Assembly (NCBI GenBank): GCA_024275145.1
Contig: JAJRZR010000010.1
Coordinates: 1 to 41,379, forward strand
Length of the DNA: 41,379 nt
Reading direction: 5' to 3'
Origin: Deltaproteobacteria bacterium
GTDB lineage: Bacteria > Desulfobacterota > Dissulfuribacteria > Dissulfuribacterales > QOAL01
Each line of letters starts with the position of its first letter. The stretch's first letter is position 1. The translations under genes were made by a program, and so were the position numbers. The notes beneath the pieces were generated by a model, which did no database searches, had not been told where the DNA came from, and was given only the letters and a program-made list of their open reading frames with translations. Below are positions 17,043-23,995 of the stretch, piece after piece.

Positions 17043-18205
17043 ATAGAAATACATTGACTCTCATGTCCATAGCAGGTGCCAGGCCCAACTTCATGAAAAT
17101 AGCCTCGATCACCAGGGCAATCGCTGCTCATCAGAAGACAGGCGAGGCTCCCGGGCTGAACCACATCCTGGTACATACAGGTCAGCATTACGACAAAAAA
17201 CTGTCCGAGTGTTTTTTTGACCAGCTCGAACTTCCCAGGCCTGATGTAAACCTTGAAGTGGGCTCTGCATCCCATGCGGTCCAAACAGCAGAGATAATGA
17301 AACGTTTCGAGCCGGTAGTCCTGGAACGAAAGCCAGATGCCATAATCGTAGTGGGCGACGTCAATTCAACCATAGCCTGCGCCCTTGTAGCCTCAAAAAT
17401 GGTATTTGATACACCAAATGCCTATGGCCTTCATCGCCCACTGATTGTACACGTGGAGGCAGGGCTTAGATCTGGAGACCGTACCATGCCTGAGGAGATT
17501 AACAGAATCCTGACAGATGCGATCAGTGATCGCCTCTTTGTCACCGAAGAGGACGCCATCTCAAACCTCCAGAAAGAAGGAATTCCCAAGGAAAAGATAC
17601 ACTTCGCAGGCAACGTGATGATAGATACCCTGATGGCCCATATAAAAAAGGCAAGACAAAGCAACATAAGACAACGACTTGGCATCAAGAACCATTACGG
17701 GCTTGTAACCCTTCATCGTCCGAGCAACGTGGATGACAAGGATAAACTGATTGCTCTTCTCGAATGTCTGGCCAGCATTGCCCAAAGAATTCCCCTATAT
17801 TTTCCCGTGCATCCCCGCACCAGGGCCAACATGGAAAAATTTGGTATCCTGAAACGGATTGAGTCCGGGAGTAACCTTAGCTTCATTGAGCCTCTAGGCT
17901 ATCTCGATTTTTTAAATCTTCTGGAACATGCATCCATTGTCCTGACCGACTCCGGGGGAATACAGGAAGAAACAACCGTTCTCGGCGTGCCATGCATCAC
18001 CATGCGGGAAAACACGGAAAGACCGGTCACGGTAAAAATCGGAACCAACTTTCTTGTTGGCACTGATACGCAAAAGATTTACGAAACAGCATCATCAGTT
18101 CTGGAAGGAAAAGGGAAAAAGGGGGCCATACCTCCATATTGGGATGGCAAGGCCGGAAAAAGAATCCTCGACACACTTCTGGAGAATTGGGACCAATCAG
18201 CCTGA
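17039..18205 (+). CDS. wecB: UDP-N-acetylglucosamine 2-epimerase (non-hydrolysing)
   Basis: A 388-residue enzyme that interconverts UDP-GlcNAc and UDP-ManNAc, supplying ManNAc for surface glycans. Family motifs are clear: GARPNFMKIA at the N-terminus, HTGQHYDKKLS, VGDVNSTIA, HVEAGLRSGD followed by MPEEINRILTD, HRPSNVDD, and the UDP-binding DSGGIQEE with TMRENTERPVT near residues 302-325. The start ATG 17039 overlaps the exosortase stop by four bases, so the two are co-translated. The pair is bounded by family-2 repeats F and G. No wecC dehydrogenase is in the window. The stop is TGA. Confidence 0.95.
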   Translation: MNRNTLTLMSIAGARPNFMKIASITRAIAAHQKTGEAPGLNHILVHTGQHYDKKLSECFFDQLELPRPDVNLEVGSASHAVQTAEIMKRFEPVVLERKPDAIIVVGDVNSTIACALVASKMVFDTPNAYGLHRPLIVHVEAGLRSGDRTMPEEINRILTDAISDRLFVTEEDAISNLQKEGIPKEKIHFAGNVMIDTLMAHIKKARQSNIRQRLGIKNHYGLVTLHRPSNVDDKDKLIALLECLASIAQRIPLYFPVHPRTRANMEKFGILKRIESGSNLSFIEPLGYLDFLNLLEHASIVLTDSGGIQEETTVLGVPCITMRENTERPVTVKIGTNFLVGTDTQKIYETASSVLEGKGKKGAIPPYWDGKAGKRILDTLLENWDQSA

Positions 18206-18221
18206 GAGAAGTTATCCTCGT

Positions 18222-18245
18222 TTATCCACGTTGATCCACGGCTAA
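18222..18245 (+). repeat. Solo right end of a family-2 repeat
   Basis: ATCCACGTTGATCCACGGCTAAT-like sequence matches the right end of copies F and G but has no left partner. It lies 17 bases after the wecB stop, just before copy G, and suggests an earlier element or a partial deletion. Confidence 0.6.
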
Positions 18246-18274
18246 TGAAAAGTTTTTAGATTTGTTCCAGGCTC

Positions 18275-18469
18275 TAATCAGCCATGGATGAACACGGATG
18301 CACACGGACGAAAAGCTCTTATTGCCTGCCGGACGCGCCAGGCAACAAACCCCATGGGAAAGATATAGCCATATTTTGGTGTTCCATGGCGTAGCCATCA
18401 TGGGTTTTTTCTTCATGTCCAGTCGGGCATGAAGAAAGAAGCATTTATCCACGTTAATCCACGGCTAAT
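18275..18469 (+). repeat. Family-2 palindromic repeat, copy G (downstream of wecB)
   Basis: About 195 bp, in the same orientation as copy F and identical to it over most of the centre. The differences are a few substitutions near the left arm and one fewer terminal iteron. F and G are direct repeats 2.8 kb apart bracketing the exosortase-wecB pair. The 18206-18834 gap holds only this element, the solo end, and family-1 copy B; no gene is supported. Confidence 0.85.
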
Positions 18470-18578
18470 GAATATCTTTAATTTTATTTCTTGAAACCAC
18501 CATTCTATGGTTTATTGTTAAAGATATTCTACACGAGCCAGTCCAAAAAATATGATAGACACCTTTTCCATATATAAA

Positions 18579-18833
18579 CCCAGATTATGCAGCCCGAAAG
18601 TTTGCCGGAGATGCAAGATATCAGGGACGCAGACATACTTAGGTATTTCAACTCCCTGATAAGGCAGCAGATTCGGTAAATTTTCGAGCCCCCTGCGGCT
18701 TCAAATGCCTAACAACTTCATTGCATTTTGCTTGCACCTTTTAGGTGAAAAAACGAAAATGGTTTCTTGCTTATAACATCTTGAAATTTAAGGAACAATA
18801 TTTTTGTTCGGCATTTGAAGTGCATAATTTGGG
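18579..18833 (-). repeat. Family-1 MITE-like repeat, copy B (longest copy)
   Basis: A 255-bp element beginning CCCAGATTATGCAG and ending GCATAATTTGGG on the plus strand, with inverted terminal repeats. It is highly similar to copy C but keeps about 40 internal bases that C lacks. Flanks are ATAAA on the left and ATTAA on the right, so any target duplication has one mismatch. The right flank holds the stop codon of the metallo-hydrolase gene (TTA at 18835-18837 on the plus strand). The nested stem TCAGGGA/TCCCTGA around a TAAGTAT core is conserved. Confidence 0.85.
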
Positions 18834-18834
18834 A

Positions 18835-20244
18835 TTAAATCTTGAAGGTTTCTCCAAGTGCCGGTACCTCGACCTTGGCATGTGGTAGTGATGCCCTGAG
18901 TGCCTGGGCCAGGCTGGCGGCAGCGGCAGGTTCTCCGTGGACCACAAAAATACGTTTGGCCTTGGTCTCTTTGGCGAAGTTGACCAGATGCTTACGATCA
19001 GCATGGGCGGAAAATCCGTTTATCGTATAGACCCGGGCCCGAACAGCTACAGGCTCTCCAAAGATTCTGACAGTATCTGCCCCTTCTATTATCCGTCTTC
19101 CTAACGTGCCTTCGGCTTGAAAGCCTACTATTACAAGGGTGGTGGATTCCTTCCATAGCAGATGCTTCAAGTGATGTTTTATCCTGCCGCCAGTCATCAT
19201 TCCGCTTCCTGCCATTACTATCTTGGGGCCTGGTATATTGTGTATCGCCTTTGATTCCTCCGGGGTCTCTGTGAAGTAGAGACCCGAGAATGTAAAGGGT
19301 GAACGATGTCTGTCCATGCCTTTAATGACCTGGGCGTTGCAGTAGTCAAGGTGCTTGAGATAAAGCCTGGTCATGTCAATGGCCAGGGGGCTGTTGAGGA
19401 AAACTGGTACCCGCCTTGGTAATAGGCCGGATCTTCTCATGTTGCCCAGATGGAAGAGGAGTTCCTGGGTACGTTCCAGCGCAAAGGTGGGGATCAATAC
19501 CGTGCCCTTGCGTTTAATCGTGCTTATTATTGCCTCCTCCAGTTCCGCAACCGAATCTTCATAGGATTTATGAAGCCGGTCCCCATAGGTGGATTCCATC
19601 ACCAGGACATCCACCGGCCGTTCAGGACGGGCCGGGTCATTGACGATAGGCCTGTCCCCATCGCCAAGGTCCCCGGTAAAGAGCAGACGCCTGCCAGGTC
19701 CCTTGGGGGCAGGATAGTCCAGGTATATTTGGGATGAGCCCAGGATATGTCCTGCATCCGTGGTATGGAAACGCAGGTTTACCTTGGGGGCCAGCCGTAT
19801 TTCTTCATTGTATCCGACCGTCTTGTCGAATAGATCCAGACAATAATATACGTCTTCAAGTGAATACAGCGGTTCAACGGGTTCAATGCCTGCCCTGGTT
19901 AGCCGCCTTCTTTTCCAGAGGAATTCCTCCTTGAGTACATGGGCCGAGTCCATCAGGATGAGCCGTGCGATGTCCCGGGTTGGCGGGGTGCAATAGATGC
20001 TGTTTTTGAAGCCGTTTCTGGACAAGACCGGTATCCTGCCGCAATGATCCAGGTGCCCATGGCTCAGTATCATGGCATCTATTTTATTGGGGGAAAAACC
20101 AAATGGCCGGTAATTTAACCTCTCTATGGCCCACGGGCCCTGGAACTGTCCAGAATCCAAAAGGAATCTTTTCTTTTGTATCTGAAGCAGGTGACAAGAT
20201 CCAGTGACGGTTCCGGCTGCGCCGAAAAAAGAGATGTTGGCCAT
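18835..20244 (-). CDS. Metallo-beta-lactamase-fold beta-CASP hydrolase (RNase-like)
   Basis: A 469-residue protein of the beta-CASP group, related to CPSF-type RNA-processing nucleases. The metal site HGHLDH is at residues 62-67. Further ligands are in TDAGHILGSSQIY and FTGDLGDGDRP, followed by the beta-CASP insert (ESTYGDRLH, IPTFALERTQE, VMAGSGMMTGGR) and the C-terminal RMMBL segment GFSAHADRKHL and VVHGEPAAA. ATG at 20242-20244 has AAAGGAG just upstream. It is divergent from hemL. The likely role is RNA cleavage in the cytoplasm, but substrates are unknown for most bacterial members. Repeat copy B abuts its stop codon, which lies in the repeat's flanking bases. Confidence 0.92.
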   Translation of the reverse strand: MANISFFGAAGTVTGSCHLLQIQKKRFLLDSGQFQGPWAIERLNYRPFGFSPNKIDAMILSHGHLDHCGRIPVLSRNGFKNSIYCTPPTRDIARLILMDSAHVLKEEFLWKRRRLTRAGIEPVEPLYSLEDVYYCLDLFDKTVGYNEEIRLAPKVNLRFHTTDAGHILGSSQIYLDYPAPKGPGRRLLFTGDLGDGDRPIVNDPARPERPVDVLVMESTYGDRLHKSYEDSVAELEEAIISTIKRKGTVLIPTFALERTQELLFHLGNMRRSGLLPRRVPVFLNSPLAIDMTRLYLKHLDYCNAQVIKGMDRHRSPFTFSGLYFTETPEESKAIHNIPGPKIVMAGSGMMTGGRIKHHLKHLLWKESTTLVIVGFQAEGTLGRRIIEGADTVRIFGEPVAVRARVYTINGFSAHADRKHLVNFAKETKAKRIFVVHGEPAAAASLAQALRASLPHAKVEVPALGETFKI

Positions 20245-20258
20245 TTGTTTCTCCTTTA

Positions 20259-20287
20259 TTGAAAGATTTCTGTACAGAGACTAATCT
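20259..20287 (+). promoter_or_regulatory. Putative sigma-70 promoter of hemL
   Basis: TTGAAA (20259-20264), 17 bases, TAATCT (20282-20287). It lies in the 112-bp divergent region between the metallo-hydrolase and hemL genes and points to hemL. Confidence 0.45.
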
Positions 20288-20356
20288 ACTGTCCTGTAAT
20301 CATGCGCCTTCACTATAACAGCAAAGAAGCAGATCAGACAATGAGAGGAGCTAAAC

Positions 20357-21652
20357 ATGCCCCATCATAAATTATCGTCACTTTTCTTTGAAAATGCACA
20401 GAAGGTCATACCGGGAGGGGTAAACAGCCCTGTCAGGGCATGCAAATCGGTTGGTTGCGATCCAATCTTTGTGGAGAGCGCCTGCGGTTGCCGCCTGCGC
20501 GACGTGGACGGCAATACATATATCGATTATGTGGGGTCATGGGGGCCGATGATCCTCGGCCATTGCCGTAGAGAGGTCAATGCGGCGGTGGAAGAGGCAC
20601 TGCAGTCAGGTACCAGCTTTGGTATCCCAACCTGGCAGGAGGTGGAGTTGGCCAGGATGATCGTGGAATGTGTCCCTTCGATAGAAGAGGTACGGTTGGT
20701 CAATTCCGGTACCGAGGCAACGATGAGTGCTATTCGCCTTGCCAGGGGGGTTACAGGGCGTAAGAAGATTGTCAAATTTGACGGTTGCTATCACGGCCAC
20801 GCTGATTCCTTCCTGGTCAAGGCAGGTTCAGGGGTGGCCACCCTCGGGATACCCGGGAGCCCTGGCGTGCCCGAGGAGGTGGTGTCTGGCACCTTAACGG
20901 CCCCTTTCAATGATCTGGAGGCTTTTAAAAAGGTGCTTGAGCAACATGGGGATGAAATCGCTGCCGTGATCCTTGAGCCGGTCCCTGCCAATATGGGGGT
21001 CGTCCTTCCCAGGGAGGATTTTCTTCCGACACTCAGGCAGTTGACGAGTGACAGGGGGATAATCCTTATATTTGACGAGGTCATTACAGGATTCCGCTTG
21101 GCGCTGGGGGGCGCTCAGGAATATTTTGGGGTAACGCCGGACCTCACGTGCCTGGGCAAGATCATAGGGGGAGGCCTTCCCGTAGGCGCCTACGGGGGCA
21201 GAAGGGAGATCATGGATCAGGTGGCACCTGTGGGCCCGGTTTATCAGGCAGGGACCCTTTCCGGCAATCCCTTGGCGACTGCGGCCGGGCTTGCCACGTT
21301 GAGGGTCTTGAGCCGTCCTGGAATCTACGATGTCCTGGAGGAACGGATGGCCATGCTTGCAGCCGGGCTTGAGGGACTGTCTGCCCGGTACGGGATAACC
21401 AACAGGATACAGAGGATCGGTTCCATGATGACCGGTTTTTTTGGCCATAACAGACCGGTTTTGAATTTTGAGGATGCCTTGAAGTCCGATACCAGGCTGT
21501 ATGGGAAATTTTTCAGGGGCATGCTGGAAAAAGGCGTCTATCTGGCACCGTCTCAATTTGAGGCGGCATTCATTTCTTTGGCCCATTCTGACACGGATAT
21601 AGAGATGACCTTGCGCGCGGCTGAATCGGTATTCAAAAGTCTTGCACAATGA
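20357..21652 (+). CDS. hemL: Glutamate-1-semialdehyde 2,1-aminomutase
   Basis: A PLP enzyme of the C5 tetrapyrrole pathway that turns glutamate-1-semialdehyde into 5-aminolevulinate. The 431-residue length is normal. Lys268 in CLGKIIGGGLPVGAYGG is the expected PLP lysine; IFDEVITGFR supplies the cofactor-binding Asp; NSGTEATMSAIRLAR and GCYHGHADSFL are family signatures. GAGAGGAG at 20342-20349 precedes ATG 20357. It supplies haem and, in an anaerobe of this kind, sirohaem and corrinoids. It has its own promoter-like site and is followed by a 200-bp gap before atpB. The stop is TGA. Confidence 0.97.
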   Translation: MPHHKLSSLFFENAQKVIPGGVNSPVRACKSVGCDPIFVESACGCRLRDVDGNTYIDYVGSWGPMILGHCRREVNAAVEEALQSGTSFGIPTWQEVELARMIVECVPSIEEVRLVNSGTEATMSAIRLARGVTGRKKIVKFDGCYHGHADSFLVKAGSGVATLGIPGSPGVPEEVVSGTLTAPFNDLEAFKKVLEQHGDEIAAVILEPVPANMGVVLPREDFLPTLRQLTSDRGIILIFDEVITGFRLALGGAQEYFGVTPDLTCLGKIIGGGLPVGAYGGRREIMDQVAPVGPVYQAGTLSGNPLATAAGLATLRVLSRPGIYDVLEERMAMLAAGLEGLSARYGITNRIQRIGSMMTGFFGHNRPVLNFEDALKSDTRLYGKFFRGMLEKGVYLAPSQFEAAFISLAHSDTDIEMTLRAAESVFKSLAQ

Positions 21653-21707
21653 TCCATTGTGTGCTATTAAATTTCTGAAATTCCCTTAGTGGTGATTCGA
21701 TGGTTTG

Positions 21708-21730
21708 CTGGCCGAAGAAAATGAGGCCAG
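21708..21730 (+). promoter_or_regulatory. Hairpin between hemL and atpB
   Basis: CTGGCC (21708-21713) and GGCCAG (21725-21730) form a perfect 6-bp stem with an 11-base loop, 56 bases after the hemL stop. There is no U-run, so a weak terminator or processing site is possible but not shown. Confidence 0.3.
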
Positions 21731-21850
21731 ATTCATTAAAAGGGGAGGGAGAGCACGAAATATTCCATGGCAGGTATGCTTAAGCCAAAGGCAGAAGCTG
21801 ATCTGCGCAGGAATGGCGTTTAGACAGTCGCTCAAGGAGGCTAATTGGCA

Positions 21851-22567
21851 ATGGAACATCCTTTATTGTTTTTGTCCATCTTGTTGAATGCGCTGGGTTT
21901 GCCTGCACACGGAGGAACCACACCACTGGCAGAGGTCTTGGCTCCCCACATGCAATACAGCTATCTGGCCATGATAATTTGCCTGATCCTGGCCAAGGTG
22001 GCGACTTCCCGCATGGAGATGATCCCAAGGGGAATGCAGAATGTGATGGAGGCATTCGTGGGGGGATTGGAAGATTTTATGGTGGAACAGCTTGGCGACC
22101 GTAGAAAGGCACGGATGATCTATCCCATGATAGCGACGTTTGGCTATGTTATCCTAGTATCCAATTATATGGGGCTGGTGCCAGGGTTCATGTCTCCTAC
22201 TGCCAACATCAACGTGACGCTTGCCTATACCCTGATAGCGATTGTCACCTACCATGCCCTGGGTATACGGTTCCATGGTTTTAAGTATATCAAACATTTT
22301 ATGGGGCCCATTCCAGTTATGGCGCCTTTTTTCCTTATCGTAGAAACATTTAGCCACCTGGGGCGTATCGCTTCACTCTCAATTCGACTTTTTGGAAACA
22401 TGATGTCTAAAGAGATGTTGCTAGGGCTGCTATTCATGATGGCCGGGCCGTATCTGGCACCGCTTCCAATCATGCTTTTGGGTACCTTGGTATGTCTGCT
22501 TCAAGCATTTATATTTGTTGTATTGCCTGTCACGTACTGTGCTGAGGCAATGGGCGAGGCACACTAA
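21851..22567 (+). CDS. atpB: ATP synthase F0 subunit a
   Basis: A 238-residue polytopic membrane protein forming the two ion half-channels next to the c-ring. The essential arginine is in [15 protein letters not shown], and the last helices ([20 protein letters not shown]) match the family. I chose ATG 21851 because AGGAGG at 21835-21840 is 10 bases upstream; the TTG at 21845 would be only 4 bases away. It is co-transcribed with atpE and the pair ends at a strong terminator. The F1 and b-subunit genes are not in the window, so the F0 and F1 genes are split, as seen in several deltaproteobacteria. Confidence 0.96.
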   Translation: MEHPLLFLSILLNALGLPAHGGTTPLAEVLAPHMQYSYLAMIICLILAKVATSRMEMIPRGMQNVMEAFVGGLEDFMVEQLGDRRKARMIYPMIATFGYVILVSNYMGLVPGFMSPTANINVTLAYTLIAIVTYHALGIRFHGFKYIKHFMGPIPVMAPFFLIVETFSHLGRIASLSIRLFGNMMSKEMLLGLLFMMAGPYLAPLPIMLLGTLVCLLQAFIFVVLPVTYCAEAMGEAH

Positions 22568-22604
22568 TAATTTCTCGAAATTAAATAAAAAAGAGGAGGA
22601 TTTT

Positions 22605-22958
22605 ATGAAAAAGCGTACTTTGGTAATTTCCGTATTGACAACCATAATGGTATTGGGAGTGGCAGCGTTGGCCATGGCAGCCGGTGAAGGGGATGCAGCG
22701 GCAAAAAGTACCACAGGGTTGATCATGGCGGCTTCGGTCATCGCAGCCGGAATAGCCGTTGGCGGAGCAGGTGGAGGATGTGGTGCTGGTATGGGTAGCT
22801 GTGCAAGGGGTCTGTTGGAAGGAACGGCAAGGAACCCGGAGATGGCAGGTAAGTTGACCGTTTCGATGTTCATTACCTTTGCCCTTATCGAAACATTTAC
22901 AATTTATGCCTTGGTTATTGGCCTGATTGCCCTTTATGCTAATCCTTTCCTTGGATAA
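22605..22958 (+). CDS. atpE: ATP synthase F0 subunit c
   Basis: The 117-residue rotor-ring proteolipid is longer than the usual 75-90 because of an N-terminal hydrophobic leader of about 26 residues ([18 protein letters not shown]...AMA) that looks like a signal peptide. Helix 1 is glycine-rich ([17 protein letters not shown]), the loop is ARNPE, and the carboxylate is the Glu in [12 protein letters not shown]. Na+-coupled c-subunits carry a Gln in helix 1; here that position aligns with Met, so proton coupling is more likely (my alignment by eye). AAGAGGAGG precedes ATG 22605. The frame open to 22515 overlaps atpB and is not used. Confidence 0.95.
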   Translation: MKKRTLVISVLTTIMVLGVAALAMAAGEGDAAAKSTTGLIMAASVIAAGIAVGGAGGGCGAGMGSCARGLLEGTARNPEMAGKLTVSMFITFALIETFTIYALVIGLIALYANPFLG

Positions 22959-22997
22959 TAGGATTTTTAATTCTTAAGAGGAAAATTCAAATTCAAG

Positions 22998-23035
22998 AGA
23001 GTGACTTCGGGGCTACCGTTGTCACTCTTTTTTTT
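22998..23035 (+). terminator. Intrinsic terminator after atpE
   Basis: AGAGTGAC (22998-23005) pairs with GTCACTCT (23021-23028), with a 15-base loop, followed by seven T residues (23029-23035). It is the clearest terminator in the window and separates atpBE from atpZI. Confidence 0.9.
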
Positions 23036-23132
23036 CATTGCCAGGAAGGCCCCTTCTTCCTTATCTTAAGAAACAGGTTTTTAAAAAGGACCTGTGACAG
23101 GCAGGCGCCTGTTCGTCCCCTTCCAGGGTCTT

Positions 23133-23435
23133 ATGGATAAACCTGAAAAACAGAACGTTTTCCACGAGGTACTGCGGCAGTTAGGCCATGTATCCACCAT
23201 GGCCGCGGCCATGGTATTTTCTACATTCGCAGGGGTATGGTTCGGATACTACCTGGATACGAAGGTCTTTGAAAATCGTACCCACCCATGGTTTACGATA
23301 ATTTTTTTTCTTTTTGGTCTTGCAGGTGGGATCCGTAACCTGTTTATATTAGGTAAGAGGATGAAGCGGCAGGAAGAAGAGAGAGAGAAGGCCGCTAAGA
23401 TGAAGGGTATACCGAAGAAGGAGAATACGAAATAG
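23133..23435 (+). CDS. AtpZ/AtpI-family ATP synthase accessory protein
   Basis: 100 residues from ATG 23133, with two membrane helices (MAAAMVFSTFAGVWFGYYLD and WFTIIFFLFGLAGGIRNLFI) and a charged C-terminal tail. This is the AtpZ/small AtpI pattern, whose members assist F0 assembly or Mg2+/Ca2+ handling. A GTG start at 23094 is possible but adds an unlikely N-terminus. The stop TAG is directly followed, in the same frame, by the ATG of the next gene. In related genomes this protein usually precedes atpB; here it lies after atpE, behind a terminator. Confidence 0.8.
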   Translation: MDKPEKQNVFHEVLRQLGHVSTMAAAMVFSTFAGVWFGYYLDTKVFENRTHPWFTIIFFLFGLAGGIRNLFILGKRMKRQEEEREKAAKMKGIPKKENTK

Positions 23436-23867
23436 ATGTTGATGTGGTCTGGTAAATTGGAAGAGGGGTTGGGACCACGTTTCATCATAGGGAACTGGCT
23501 CATGTTGCTGGTTTTCTTTGCCTTCGGTAATCTCATCGGTACGCCTGAAATTACCAGGGGAATCCTGCTCGGTGGTGTGGTCTCCAATCTCAATTGTATG
23601 GGCATCCTCCGGGATATCAAAAGATTGGTGCGCTGGCGCAGGCAATTTGTATATTTCTTCGGCATGCTCACCCGTATGCTCCTGATAGCCCTGGTGATTG
23701 GAGCCGTGCTGGTCAGATTTTCAGGGAAGGTATCGGTAGTCGGGGTGTTCCTGGGTGTATCCGTAATCCCTGTCACCTTCCTGGTGTTGCTCTGCCAGAT
23801 CCAATTGCTGAGACGGTCTAGCAAGGCTAAGAAGGTACTGTGCAAAAAATTAGAGGAGAATCTGTAG
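23436..23867 (+). CDS. atpI: ATP synthase subunit I-like membrane protein
   Basis: A 143-residue hydrophobic protein with about four membrane helices (WLMLLVFFAFGNLIG, GILLGGVVSNLNCMG, MLTRMLLIALVIGAVLV, VVGVFLGVSVIPVTFLVLL) and a basic tail. This is the profile of AtpI, the assembly helper of the c-ring. Its ATG follows the preceding TAG with no gap, so the two are certainly co-translated. ATG 23442 is an alternative start. The family is poorly conserved in sequence, and the call leans on the gene neighbourhood. The stop is TAG. Confidence 0.75.
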   Translation: MLMWSGKLEEGLGPRFIIGNWLMLLVFFAFGNLIGTPEITRGILLGGVVSNLNCMGILRDIKRLVRWRRQFVYFFGMLTRMLLIALVIGAVLVRFSGKVSVVGVFLGVSVIPVTFLVLLCQIQLLRRSSKAKKVLCKKLEENL

Positions 23868-23931
23868 GTCCTTCAAGGGCCTTGCCGATAGGATAGGGAT
23901 GGTACCTTCCTGAAAGCCAATCAGATTTGTG

Positions 23932-23995
23932 CGGCATTTGAAGCCGCAACGGGCCCATATTTTCACCGAATCTGCTAAGTTGTCAGGGGTTGGAG
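23932..23995 (+). repeat. Family-1 repeat fragment D at the 3' end of the UvrA-like gene
   Basis: GGCATTTGAAGCCGCA, then TTCACCGAATCTGCT and GTCAGGGGTTGGA, match the central part of copies A and B. The terminal repeats are missing. It overlaps the last codons and TGA stop of the UvrA-like gene, so the repeat may supply that gene's current C-terminus. TGCGGC and GCCGCA (23930-23948) form a small hairpin. Confidence 0.65.
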
